64,000 bases of DNA from Tropicimonas_B omnivorans (GCF_031846565.1 NZ_JAVRHL010000004.1:124001-188000); one strand, 5' to 3'. Shown: positions 8,276 through 16,805, counted from the stretch's first letter. Translations and numbers: made by a program. Notes: generated from the sequence alone by a model not told the origin.

Positions 8276-9292
8276 ATGCGTAGAACGACAAAAATGTTGG
8301 GCACCGCCGCCCTGGGGCTGATGATGGCAAACGCCGCGGTCGCCGAGGACATTGCCTTCATTCCCAAGCTCGTCGGGGTTGGGTTCTTCACCTCGGGCGG
8401 CAATGGCGCCACGGCAATGGGCGAGGAGCTGGGCGTCAACGTGACCTATGACGGCCCGACGGAGCCCAGTGTCTCCGGCCAGGTCCAGTTCGTGAACAAC
8501 TTCGTCAACCAGGGATACGGCGCTGTCATCCTGTCGTCCGTGTCTCCCGACGGGCTCTGCCCGGCGCTGAAACAGGCCATGGCCCGCGACGTGCTGGTGA
8601 TGACCTGGGACAGCGACGTGAGCCCCGAGTGCCGGTCCTACTACGTCAACCAGGGCACCCCGGAGCAGCTCGGCGGCCTGCTGGTCGAGATGGCCGACGA
8701 CAGCCTCGAGAGCAAGGAAGACGCCAAGGTCGCCTTCTTCTACTCGTCTCCCACCGTCACCGACCAGAATGCCTGGGCCGAGGCGGCGAAGGCGCAGATC
8801 GCTGAGGAGCATCCGGGCTGGGAAATCGTCACGACCCAGTATGGCTACAACGATGCGCAGAAATCGCTGCAAACCGCCGAGAGCATCCTCAACGCCTATC
8901 CGGATCTCGATGCGATCATCGCGCCCGATGCCAATGCGCTTCCGGCCTCGGCGCAGGCAGCCGAGAATCTCGACCGTGCAGAGGACGTGGCCATCGTCGG
9001 CTTCTCGACGCCGAACGTCATGCGCCCCTATGTCGAGCGCGGCACCGTGGAACGCTTCGGGCTTTGGGATGTGACCCAGCAGGGCGCGATCTCGGTCGCG
9101 GTCGCGGCGCATGTGCTGGAGAACGGGCCCCTCAACGTGGGCGACAGCGTCGAGGTGCCGGGCATCGGTACGGTCGAGGTCTCGCCGAACTCCGTGCAGG
9201 GCTACGACTATGAGGCCGAGGGCAACGGGATCATCCTTCTGCCCGAACGGACGGTCTTCACCGCCGAGAACATCGACGACTTCGACTTCTGA
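8276..9292 (+). CDS. lsrB: Periplasmic AI-2-binding protein LsrB
   Basis: A 338-residue periplasmic binding protein of the Peripla_BP_4 type, matching the 340 of E. coli LsrB. A Sec signal peptide (MRRTTKMLGTAAL to about AVAE) precedes the mature AFIPKLVGVGFFTSGGNGA, the opening typical of LsrB receptors. The ATG at 8276 is favoured by GGAGGA seven nucleotides upstream; an ATP-rich alternative at 8261 would leave no binding site. The distinctive sites SDVSPECR and GFSTPNVMRPYV lie where LsrB contacts AI-2, though individual ligand residues were not checked against a structure. A strong hairpin follows the gene. Confidence 0.88.
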   Translation: MRRTTKMLGTAALGLMMANAAVAEDIAFIPKLVGVGFFTSGGNGATAMGEELGVNVTYDGPTEPSVSGQVQFVNNFVNQGYGAVILSSVSPDGLCPALKQAMARDVLVMTWDSDVSPECRSYYVNQGTPEQLGGLLVEMADDSLESKEDAKVAFFYSSPTVTDQNAWAEAAKAQIAEEHPGWEIVTTQYGYNDAQKSLQTAESILNAYPDLDAIIAPDANALPASAQAAENLDRAEDVAIVGFSTPNVMRPYVERGTVERFGLWDVTQQGAISVAVAAHVLENGPLNVGDSVEVPGIGTVEVSPNSVQGYDYEAEGNGIILLPERTVFTAENIDDFDF

Positions 9293-9314
9293 AGCCCGTC
9301 CACCACCCACAGCG

Positions 9315-9338
9315 GGGGGGCGCCCCGAGGCGCCCCCC
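9315..9338 (+). terminator. Strong intercistronic hairpin between lsrB and the aldolase
   Basis: A perfect 10-bp GC stem, GGGGGGCGCC (9315-9324) with GGCGCCCCCC (9329-9338) and a CCGA loop, followed by only two T residues. It lies 22 bp after the lsrB stop and ahead of the aldolase binding site. The likely role is to protect the lsrB mRNA end or to attenuate transcription, letting the binding protein outnumber downstream products. Confidence 0.55.
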
Positions 9339-9361
9339 TTCGACGTCCGAGGAGAGCTGCG

Positions 9362-10606
9362 ATGCAGAGCCGATGGAACGACAAGGATGCCGAGGCCTAC
9401 GTGGCCGAGGCCGAGGCCGCGGGCCAACCTGCCGCGCTGGGGCTGCGGGTCTATACCTCGCGCCTGATCGGGCAGGACCCCGACCTTGTGCTGCACGGAG
9501 GGGGCAACACCTCCGTCAAGATCCCCGATGCCGAAGGCGGCGCCGTCATTCACGTGAAGGGGTCCGGCTGGGATCTCGGCGACATCGAGGCGCCCGGCCT
9601 GCCCGCGATGCGCCTCGCGCCGCTGCTGACCACACGGGACATCCCGCACATGTCCGACGAGGACATGGTCGCTTTCCTGCGCAGCAACCTGCTCGAACCG
9701 GAGGCGCCGACCCCCTCCATCGAGGCGCTGCTGCATGCCTACATGCCGCATGCCTTCGTGGATCACACCCACGCCACCGCGATACTCGCCCTGGCCGACC
9801 AGGCGGGCATGGAGGCCCGCGTGAAGGAGATCTACGGCGACCGCGTGGGCTGGGTGCCCTACGTGATGCCGGGATACGACCTGAGCCACGCCTGCAAGGA
9901 CGCCCTTGCGCGCGACCCGTCCGTCCAGGGGCTCTGGCTTGCGCAGCACGGGCTCTTCACCTTCGCGGAGACCGCGCGGGAGAGCTACGAGCTGATGATC
10001 GAGTTCGTCACGCTGGCCGAAGAGCATCTGGCCGCGCGAGGGATCGTGGTGCCCGGCCCGGAAAAGACTGACCGGGATGTTCCGGGCGCACTTGCGTCGA
10101 CGCTGCGCGATGCTCTGGCCGATCGCGGTGGCCTGGGCGGGGACCCCGCCCTCGACGTCCGCTCCACACCATCCATCCGTGCCTACCTCGGTCGTGCCGA
10201 CCTGGCCGAGCTGTCACGGCGGGGCACCGCGACGCCAGACCACGTGATCCGGATCAAGCCCTTCGGCATGATCCTCGAGGCCGATGCGGATCGGGGGCGG
10301 GTCGACCAGGCACTCGACGCCTACGAGGCGGAGTACCGGGCCTATTTCGACCGCAACGCCTCCCGCGCCAGTGAGGAGAAGGTCATGCTCGACCCGCTGC
10401 CCCGCATCGTGCTCATTCCCGGCGTGGGGGGCATCGCTCTCGGCCGCGATGCAAAGGCCGCGCGGATCGCGGGCGACCTCCTGGAACAGACCAGCCGCAT
10501 CGTGAACGCGGCCGAGGACTACGACCGGTTCACCCCGATCTCCGAAGCCGACCTCTTCGACATGGAGTACTGGGCGCTGGAACAGGCGAAGCTCCGGAAA
10601 GCCTGA
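9362..10606 (+). CDS. Class II aldolase/adducin-family protein in the lsr operon
   Basis: A 414-residue zinc-type class II aldolase. The N-terminal part has LHGGGNTSVK (substrate phosphate loop) and VDHTHATAILAL, with the metal-binding histidine pair, plus LWLAQHGLFTF further on. The C-terminal third (PRIVLIPGVGGIALGRDAK, then FDMEYWALEQAKL) matches the linker that joins the aldolase to the dehydrogenase domain in bifunctional rhamnulose-phosphate aldolase/lactaldehyde dehydrogenases. The dehydrogenase domain itself is absent. The gene has its own GAGGAG site 69 bp after lsrB and runs the same way. No lsrF-like thiolase is present. A role in cleaving or otherwise processing isomerised phospho-AI-2 is inferred from position. 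Confidence 0.8.
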   Translation: MQSRWNDKDAEAYVAEAEAAGQPAALGLRVYTSRLIGQDPDLVLHGGGNTSVKIPDAEGGAVIHVKGSGWDLGDIEAPGLPAMRLAPLLTTRDIPHMSDEDMVAFLRSNLLEPEAPTPSIEALLHAYMPHAFVDHTHATAILALADQAGMEARVKEIYGDRVGWVPYVMPGYDLSHACKDALARDPSVQGLWLAQHGLFTFAETARESYELMIEFVTLAEEHLAARGIVVPGPEKTDRDVPGALASTLRDALADRGGLGGDPALDVRSTPSIRAYLGRADLAELSRRGTATPDHVIRIKPFGMILEADADRGRVDQALDAYEAEYRAYFDRNASRASEEKVMLDPLPRIVLIPGVGGIALGRDAKAARIAGDLLEQTSRIVNAAEDYDRFTPISEADLFDMEYWALEQAKLRKA

Positions 10607-10945
10607 ACCGCCGGGTGCAGGAGCCCTCAGCCCCTGCGCGGAGGGGCACTGCCGAAAGATGCGCCGCTCCCGACGGGGCAGTCTGTGGCTACGTCCATAG
10701 CTGCTCCCGCTCGCGGGCGGTTCAGGCGGAACGCCTCGCAGATCGGCCTGAGCAGTAGAATGGCTGGACAAGCGGCGGGTGCGCCCGCCCTCGTTCGGCA
10801 GGGCCCAGGGAAGAGATCGCAAGCAGCCAAGGTGGGCCTGACCCGCGAAACTGAATGCGCCGTTTCGGGGCCCTGCAGCACCCTCGGGATACGATCGGCA
10901 AACCCCATGTTCGATATTGGTGGCGACCGAGGGGATCGATGCGGT
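10607..10945. other. Intergenic region between convergent aldolase and CoA-transferase
   Basis: These 339 bases separate two convergent genes. No convincing gene, hairpin with T-tract or known repeat was recognised. Several GC-rich imperfect inverted repeats are present near 10620-10680, but none was clear enough to call as a terminator. Confidence 0.5.
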
Positions 10946-12196
10946 CTACACGGATTTGCCAGTGGCCGAGGTTGCGGCCGATCCTTGAATGACCCCGGCC
11001 TCCTCCAGCGCTTCGAGCTCGGCGGGACTGTAACCGAGCGTGTCGCGGAGGATCGAGACCGTGTCTTCGCCCAGAAGATGCGGTGCGCGGCTGGGGGCAG
11101 GGCTTTCGCCGTCGAAGCGCAGGGGACCTCGGACAAGGCGCATGTCGCCTTCGCTGTCATGCACGACCGTCTCGATCAGCCCGGCCTCGCGCACATGATC
11201 CTGCTCCAGCGACTCGCCGATCGACAGGATGGGGGCCGAAGGGACGTCGAACTCGGCCAGGCGGTCGAGCCAGTAGGCCGTCGTGTCCTGCGTCATCCGG
11301 GCCGCGATGATGACGTGTAGCGCGTCGCGGTTGGCGAGCCGCTGATCGTAGACGCGGAAGCGGGCATCGTCGATCAGCGCCTCGTGGCCGAGGCAGCGGG
11401 CGAAGTTGTGCCAGAAATGTTCGGTCAGGCAGGCGACGATGACGTGCCCGTCCGAGGTCGGGAACGAGCCGTAGGGAACGATGCTTGGATGCTGCGTGCC
11501 CACCGGTTCCGGGCTCCTGCCCGAGACGAAATAGATCTGAGACAGGTAGCCTTGCAGCGCGATCAGCGCATCCAGCATCGCGATCTCGACATGCCGTCCG
11601 CGACCGGTCGCATTGCGCTCGTGCAGCGCGGCAAGGAGACCAAAGAGGGAGAAGATGCTGCCGGCCATGTCGCCCAGGGGCAGGCCCAACTTGTTCGGCG
11701 CCTGCCCCGGCTCGCGATTGATGCTCATCACACCGGAAAGTGCCTGTGCCACGATGTCGAAGGCGGGCTTGTCGGCGAGCGGGCCGGTTCGTCCGAAGCC
11801 GGTGATGGAGCCATAGATCAGCCGTTCGTTCTCGGCGCGCAGGGCCTCGTACCCAAGTCCCAGCCGGTCCATCACCCCGGGGCGGAAGTTCTCGAGAAGG
11901 ATGTCGCTTCGACGTGCAAGGTCCGTGGCGATGCGACGCCCCTCGGGGGACTTGAGGTCCAGTGCGATGCATTTCTTGCCGCGATTGAGCGCAATGTAAT
12001 AGTGGCTGAGATTGCCGTGAAAGGGCGGGAAGTTACGGGTTTCGTCCCCCTTGCCGATCGGTTCGACCTTGATCACCTCGGCGCCGAGGTCGGCCAGCAC
12101 CATGCTGGCGTAGGGACCCGACAGGATCCGGGAGAAATCGAGCACCCGTATGCCGGCAAGGGGCCCCGGGCGGGCTCCGGTTTCCGTCTCGCTCAT
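10946..12196 (-). CDS. CaiB/BaiF family III CoA-transferase
   Basis: A 416-residue family III CoA-transferase that moves CoA between acyl-CoA and free carboxylic acids through an aspartyl-CoA intermediate. The N-terminal GIRVLDFSRILSGPYA and LADLGAEVIKVEP, the ENFRPGVMDRLGLGYE block and the GLPLGDMAGSIF segment, which carries the expected catalytic aspartate, are all present. The start overlaps the thioesterase stop by 4 bp, so the two are cotranscribed from the IclR-side promoter. It may activate the acid taken up by the TRAP transporter encoded on the other side of IclR, as an alternative to the ligase. The exact acid is unknown. Confidence 0.85.
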   Translation of the reverse strand: MSETETGARPGPLAGIRVLDFSRILSGPYASMVLADLGAEVIKVEPIGKGDETRNFPPFHGNLSHYYIALNRGKKCIALDLKSPEGRRIATDLARRSDILLENFRPGVMDRLGLGYEALRAENERLIYGSITGFGRTGPLADKPAFDIVAQALSGVMSINREPGQAPNKLGLPLGDMAGSIFSLFGLLAALHERNATGRGRHVEIAMLDALIALQGYLSQIYFVSGRSPEPVGTQHPSIVPYGSFPTSDGHVIVACLTEHFWHNFARCLGHEALIDDARFRVYDQRLANRDALHVIIAARMTQDTTAYWLDRLAEFDVPSAPILSIGESLEQDHVREAGLIETVVHDSEGDMRLVRGPLRFDGESPAPSRAPHLLGEDTVSILRDTLGYSPAELEALEEAGVIQGSAATSATGKSV

Positions 12197-12618
12197 CGCG
12201 GTGCCTCCGTCTGTCGCGCGATCTTCATCACGGCCGACGCGGCGGCGATCGGGCCGGTCCTGCTGCTGATGTCGCCGTCGATGAAAATCAGCGATCGCGT
12301 TGCATGGCGCAGTCTGGCGTGCACTTCGAGAAAATCTCCGGCCTTGGCGGCCCCCAGGAAGCGTGTATCCATCTGGACCGTGACGGTCGGCGCCCGATCC
12401 GCCGCGTTCCAGGCGACCACGGCCAGAACCTGATCCAGCAGGCCTGTCAGGACGCCCCCGTGGACAAGCCCGAGAAAATTGCGGTGCTTCTCCGCGGTCT
12501 GGAGGCCGTAGACGGTCTCTCCGCCGATCGTGCGCCGCAGCAGCGGGCCGATCAGGTCGACGTACCCGTCGGCCCGAACGGTCTTCCAGCCGTCCGGCGA
12601 GGTCTCTGCGTCGGTCAT
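12193..12618 (-). CDS. PaaI-type hotdog thioesterase
   Basis: A 141-residue single-hotdog acyl-CoA thioesterase. The family motif HRNFLGLVHGGVLTGLLDQV (about residues 33-52) is intact, with the HGG segment and the downstream acidic residue. The central strand VTVQMDTRFLGAAKAGDF is also typical. The ATG at 12618 is one base from the IclR stop codon; an upstream ATG at 12639 inside the regulator gene is possible. It likely hydrolyses dead-end acyl-CoA and restores free CoA for the neighbouring branched-acid pathway. That role is inferred from context. Confidence 0.8.
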   Translation of the reverse strand: MTDAETSPDGWKTVRADGYVDLIGPLLRRTIGGETVYGLQTAEKHRNFLGLVHGGVLTGLLDQVLAVVAWNAADRAPTVTVQMDTRFLGAAKAGDFLEVHARLRHATRSLIFIDGDISSRTGPIAAASAVMKIARQTEAPR

Positions 12619-12619
12619 C

Positions 12620-13405
12620 TCAGCCTCTCTCGTCGACATGAAGATCCTGGACCTGATCGCGGATCGCCTGCATCGCCTGTGCAAGCGCGGGGATCTGCCC
12701 GTCTTCCAACCGTTCGGAAATGCCGATGGCGACGATGGATCGGGTCATCGTCCCGTCGCCGGCAAAAGCGGGAACGGCAACCACCGTGACGCCCGAGATG
12801 TAGCTGCCCCGGTCCGCGGAATAGCCTCGCTCCTTCGCGTCGCGGACCTCGTCCATCCAGGCCTCGAATGTCGGCGGGTGGTCCCAGACCAGCTTTTCGA
12901 AGCGCCGGCGCAGCGTCGCTTCGTCCAGGGCGTTGAACGCCGCGAAGAGCCGGCCGGTCGCGCTTATGAGCGCGGGAAAGCGACTTCCGAGATCGACCTG
13001 GAGGCGAAACGGCATGGTCGATTGCGAGAGGGCGACGACGATCATGTGGTCGCTGTCCGAGATCTGCGTGGCCGCGCTGGTCACGCCGTATTCGGCCGAG
13101 AACTCCGAGAGGCGCGGCTGGATCAGCGCCGAGAAAGTGTTGCGGTGCAGGGCCGATCTGGCAAGCGGCAGTATCCCGATGCCGATCGAGTAGCGCTTTG
13201 TCTGCGGGTCGAACTCCACCATCCCCTCGTCCTGAAGGGCCCGCAGGATGTGCATGCAGGTGCTCGGCACGAGACCGAGTTCCCGCGCGATGGGATTGAC
13301 CCCGGCAGGTTCGCTCGACCGGGCGAGGAATCTCAGGATGGCGAGGGCGCGGGTCACGGCCGGAACCTGCCTGCGGCCCGCGACTGCGGTCGTTTCGTCT
13401 GACAT
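12620..13405 (-). CDS. IclR-family transcriptional regulator
   Basis: A 261-residue regulator with an N-terminal winged helix (AVTRALAILRFLARS, then LGLVPSTCMHILRAL recognition helix) and a C-terminal IclR effector domain (from about residue 85). The ATG at 13405 is chosen because GAGGGG precedes it; the longer frame upstream crosses the promoter. It is divergent from the CoA ligase and heads a leftward unit with thioesterase and CoA-transferase. The effector is probably a CoA ester or free acid of the pathway. A good operator candidate lies 26 bp from its start. Confidence 0.88.
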   Translation of the reverse strand: MSDETTAVAGRRQVPAVTRALAILRFLARSSEPAGVNPIARELGLVPSTCMHILRALQDEGMVEFDPQTKRYSIGIGILPLARSALHRNTFSALIQPRLSEFSAEYGVTSAATQISDSDHMIVVALSQSTMPFRLQVDLGSRFPALISATGRLFAAFNALDEATLRRRFEKLVWDHPPTFEAWMDEVRDAKERGYSADRGSYISGVTVVAVPAFAGDGTMTRSIVAIGISERLEDGQIPALAQAMQAIRDQVQDLHVDERG

Positions 13406-13430
13406 GCGGCCCCTCTGGTGGAACAATTTC

Positions 13431-13446
13431 ATTGCGTATATACAAT
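13431..13446. promoter_or_regulatory. Candidate IclR operator
   Basis: ATTG-N2-TATA-N2-CAAT forms a pseudo-palindrome between the divergent IclR regulator and ligase. A further ATTGACAAT palindrome sits at 13458-13466 and overlaps the putative -35 box. Size and symmetry fit IclR-type sites; binding is inferred. Confidence 0.45.
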
Positions 13447-13458
13447 GGATGAACCTTA

Positions 13459-13488
13459 TTGACAATGATGTTCTGCAATCCCTAGGCT
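13459..13488 (+). promoter_or_regulatory. Putative promoter of the CoA ligase operon
   Basis: TTGACA (13459-13464) is followed after 18 bp by TAGGCT (13483-13488). The -35 box is perfect and the -10 weak, which fits an activated or tightly controlled promoter overlapping the candidate IclR sites. Confidence 0.35.
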
Positions 13489-13553
13489 TGTCAACGATCC
13501 GGGGCGAGCGCTCCGGCGGCGATGCAACGCCAGGTCGGGGAGGACCGCACGAC

Positions 13554-15113
13554 ATGACCCGTCTGACAGACTTCACGTCCTACGAGGACGCGCAGCGCCA
13601 CTACTCGAAGGATGCGTTGTGGGATCTGTTCGAAGGCACGCGAGAGCGGTTCAACATCGCTCACGAATGCATCGACCGGCATGTCGCGGGGGACCGCGTC
13701 GCACTCCGCGTCGCGCATTCGGACGGCACGGACGAGACCATCACGTTTGCCGAGATCTCCCGCCGTTCGTCCCAGATCGCGCACTTCCTGCGCGGCAAGG
13801 GGGTCGAGCCGGGCGACCGGGTCGCGGTCATGATCGAGCCGTCGCTGCCGTTCTATGCCGCGCTCTTCGGCATCATCAAGGCGGGCGCCGTTGCGGTTCC
13901 GATGTTCTCTCTGTTCGGGCCGGAGGGCATCCGCCTCCGGGTCGGGGATTGCGAGCCGAAGGTCTTCATCACCAATTCCGACAAGGCGGATGATGCGCGC
14001 GAGGGCGGCGCCCGGAACGTCGCCGTGATCGACGCGGATTTCCTCACGTCCCTCGACGCGCTGCCCGAGGTTTTCGAATGGTCCACCGCGGGCCGCGATC
14101 TGGCGGTCCTTCAATACACCTCGGGGACAACGCGGGCCCTGCCGGCGGCGGTGAAGCACAGTCATCAGTCGATCGTGACGCTGATGGTCGCCGCGCTGTA
14201 CGCCACCGGTATCCGGCCCGGGGACAGGTTCTTTTGCCCGTCGTCGCCCGCCTGGGGGCATGGGCTGTGGCACGGGACCTTCGCGCCCCTGGCGATGGGG
14301 GTCTCGACCGGCACGTTCAGCGGCAAGTTCGATCCGGTGCGCCTGCTGAAAGCCCTGCAGGACTTCCGCATCACCAACCTGACGGCCGCCGCCACGCACT
14401 ACCGGATGATGCGCAATTCGGGAGAGGCCGAGCAGTTCGACTACTGTTTCGACAAGCTGTCCTTCACCGGCGAACCCATCGATTCCGAGACCGCGGCCTA
14501 TGTCGAGCGTGTCTTCGGCACGAAGGTCCGGTCGATGTACGGCACCACCGAGATCGGGGTGATCATCTCGAATTATCCCGGCGCGGATGATCTGGAGGTC
14601 CGCGACGGCGCCATGGGCAAGGCCGTGCCGGGTGTGGAGGTCATGGTCCAGCGGCCCGACGGCAGCCCGGCCGATCCCGGCGAAACGGGCGAGCTGATGG
14701 TCAGGAAGAAGGATGCCTGGTTTCCGACCAAGGACCTCGGCCGGGTCGACGAGGATGGCTATTTTTACCACGGCGGCCGCGCGGACGACGTCATCATCTC
14801 GGCCGGCTGGACCATCGGCGCCGTCGAGGTCGAGGACGCGATCCTGAGCCATCCCGAGGTGGCCGAGTGCGGTGTCGTGGGTGCGCCTGACAAGATCAGG
14901 GGCCTCGTCGTCAAGGCCTACATCATCCTCAAGGGCGCCGAGACCGAGGACCTGGGGGCGGCAATACAGGACCACGTCCGCGCCCGCCTGGCACGACATG
15001 AATACCCGCGGCAGATCGAGTTCGTGCGCGAGCTGCCGAAGACCCCCGCCGGCAAGGTCAACCGCACCATCCTGCGCAAGTGGGCGGCCGAGGCACATCA
15101 GGCCGCGGAATGA
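13554..15113 (+). CDS. AMP-forming acyl-CoA ligase
   Basis: A 519-residue ANL-superfamily ligase expected to activate a carboxylic acid to its CoA ester at the cost of ATP. Motif A5 (YGTTEIG), the hinge region TKDLGRVDEDGYFYHGGR and the catalytic lysine motif PKTPAGKVNRTILR are intact. The phosphate loop A3 is unusual: TSGTTRALPAAVKH replaces the common TSGTTGxPKGVxH, losing the glycine and lysine. The ATG at 13554 follows GGGGAGG. It opens the rightward operon with the dehydratase, TRAP transporter and leucine-type carboxylase genes. It most resembles medium- or short-chain acyl-CoA synthetases; the substrate is unknown. Confidence 0.82.
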   Translation: MTRLTDFTSYEDAQRHYSKDALWDLFEGTRERFNIAHECIDRHVAGDRVALRVAHSDGTDETITFAEISRRSSQIAHFLRGKGVEPGDRVAVMIEPSLPFYAALFGIIKAGAVAVPMFSLFGPEGIRLRVGDCEPKVFITNSDKADDAREGGARNVAVIDADFLTSLDALPEVFEWSTAGRDLAVLQYTSGTTRALPAAVKHSHQSIVTLMVAALYATGIRPGDRFFCPSSPAWGHGLWHGTFAPLAMGVSTGTFSGKFDPVRLLKALQDFRITNLTAAATHYRMMRNSGEAEQFDYCFDKLSFTGEPIDSETAAYVERVFGTKVRSMYGTTEIGVIISNYPGADDLEVRDGAMGKAVPGVEVMVQRPDGSPADPGETGELMVRKKDAWFPTKDLGRVDEDGYFYHGGRADDVIISAGWTIGAVEVEDAILSHPEVAECGVVGAPDKIRGLVVKAYIILKGAETEDLGAAIQDHVRARLARHEYPRQIEFVRELPKTPAGKVNRTILRKWAAEAHQAAE

Positions 15114-15150
15114 CCCGCAGCCCTCGAACACGTCTGGAGGAGACACCCCG

Positions 15151-16290
15151 ATGAACGACATGACGCAACGCAAATTCCCCAAGATCACCGAGGAGGGGCT
15201 CGACGATCTGCGCAAGCGGATCGGCGTGAAGATCGAGAAGACGGTCGAGCCGTGGTGCTACGAGGCGACGCGCGACAACATCCGCCACTACGCGCACGGG
15301 ATCGGGGACGACAATCCGCTTTGGTGCGATCCGGACTACGCCAGGCAGACGAAGTACGGCGACATCATCGGGCTGCCCAGCTTCCTGTTCGCGACCAACA
15401 GGATCATCTCGGGCTATGTCGGGGGGCTGCCGGGCGTGCACGCCATGTGGTCGGGGTCGGACTGGAACTGGCACAAGACGATCACGCGCAACATGGAGTT
15501 CCGCACCGAAGCGGTCCTGAAGGATCTCGTCGAACACGAAACCCGTTTTGCCGGCCGCGCGGTCCAGCAGATCTACCACGTCGATTTCTACGACGCGAAG
15601 ACCGGCGATCTGGTCGCTGACGCCGACAGCTGGTGTTTCCGCACCGACCGCGATCAGGCGCGCGAGAACGGCACCAAGTACACCGACGCCAAGGCCAAGG
15701 GACGGCGCACCTGGACCGACGACGAACTGAATGAATACTACAAGTATTACGAACGTGAAGAGATCCGCGGCGCCGATACCCGCTACTGGGGCGACGTGAA
15801 CGAAGGGGACAAGCTTCCCACGATGGTCAAGGGGCCGATGACGGCCACCGGCTTCATCGCCTACGCGCAGGGCTGGGGCGGTCTTTACATCCGCGCCAAC
15901 AAGCTCGCCTGGCAACTGCAGCAGAAGCATCCCAGCGCCGGCCCGAAGAACCGCTTCGGCATTCCCGACTGCCCCGAGCGGGTTCATTGGGAGGAGGAGT
16001 TCGCGCTCGAGGTCGGGGCGCCGGGGGCCTACGACTACGGTCCCGAGCGGGCCTCCTGGCTGACCCAGCATGTCACCAACTGGATGGGCGACGATGGTGT
16101 CCTGCGCGGCGCGAAGTGCCAGGTCCGGCGTCACAACCCCGAAGGTGACGTGATCCTCATCAACGGCAGCGTCTCCCGCAAGTTCGAGGAGAACGGGCGC
16201 GCTCTTCTGGAGATCGAGCAGCGGGCCGAGCAGCAGGACGGTGAGCTTTCGGCCATCGGCTCGGCCGTCGTCGAGCTGCCGCGGCGCTGA
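15151..16290 (+). CDS. MaoC-like double-hotdog acyl-CoA (de)hydratase
   Basis: A 379-residue protein with two hotdog domains, of the FAS1-like/MaoC dehydratase group. The N-terminal domain has RDNIRHYAHGIGDDNPLWC, resembling the hydratase motif with its Asp and His and the GDDNPLW signature. The second domain (from about residue 210) begins GDKLPTMVKGPMTATGF. A clear CTGGAGGAG site precedes the ATG. Members add or remove water at the CoA-ester double bond. In this operon the natural candidate is dehydration of 3-hydroxyisovaleryl-CoA to 3-methylcrotonyl-CoA, an inference from neighbours. Confidence 0.75.
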   Translation: MNDMTQRKFPKITEEGLDDLRKRIGVKIEKTVEPWCYEATRDNIRHYAHGIGDDNPLWCDPDYARQTKYGDIIGLPSFLFATNRIISGYVGGLPGVHAMWSGSDWNWHKTITRNMEFRTEAVLKDLVEHETRFAGRAVQQIYHVDFYDAKTGDLVADADSWCFRTDRDQARENGTKYTDAKAKGRRTWTDDELNEYYKYYEREEIRGADTRYWGDVNEGDKLPTMVKGPMTATGFIAYAQGWGGLYIRANKLAWQLQQKHPSAGPKNRFGIPDCPERVHWEEEFALEVGAPGAYDYGPERASWLTQHVTNWMGDDGVLRGAKCQVRRHNPEGDVILINGSVSRKFEENGRALLEIEQRAEQQDGELSAIGSAVVELPRR

Positions 16291-16319
16291 AGCAGACGGG
16301 CAGGGGGGGGGGTGACGCG

Positions 16320-16805
16320 ATGTTCGAAGCGGCGTTGAGAAAGCTGGAGGATGTCCTGCATCTAGCAGGGTGCCTGGCGCTTGTCGCGGTCGCGGCGTTG
16401 ATCAACGCTGATATCTTGCTCCGCCTGTTCTTCAGCTACCCGGTGCAGATCCAGTTCGAGTTGACCGAACTGTTCATGATGCCGGCCCTGGCCACACTCT
16501 CGCTGTCGCGGGTCTATCGCGACCGCGGACACCTGGCGCTCGAGTTCACGCCGGAGCGGCCGCCGGGCGTGCTGGGCGCAGCGATCGTGAAGCTGCGCCT
16601 GCTTCTGCCGGCGGCGTTCTTCGCCGCCGTCACCTACATGGCCGGGAAATTCGCGCTGGGCGCGATTCTGGACGGGCATGTCGAATACGGAGTCGTCGAT
16701 TGGCCGCTGGGCTGGGCCTATGCCGTGGTCCCGCTGGGATGCGGTGTTCTCGTCCTGCGCCTGCTCCACGATGCCGCGCTGGGAGGACGCGCCATGGAGT
16801 TCTGA
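16320..16805 (+). CDS. TRAP transporter small membrane subunit (DctQ type)
   Basis: A 161-residue protein with four hydrophobic segments and the DctQ fold (AALINADILLRLFFSYP, then QFELTELFMMPALATLSL). It joins the large DctM subunit to form a Na+-coupled importer fed by the binding protein encoded next. The start at 16320 follows a run of guanines ending GGGGGGG TGACGCG and is the only ATG at the domain beginning. The subunit order here is Q-P-M. Substrate is probably the organic acid processed by the surrounding enzymes. Confidence 0.85.
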   Translation: MFEAALRKLEDVLHLAGCLALVAVAALINADILLRLFFSYPVQIQFELTELFMMPALATLSLSRVYRDRGHLALEFTPERPPGVLGAAIVKLRLLLPAAFFAAVTYMAGKFALGAILDGHVEYGVVDWPLGWAYAVVPLGCGVLVLRLLHDAALGGRAMEF

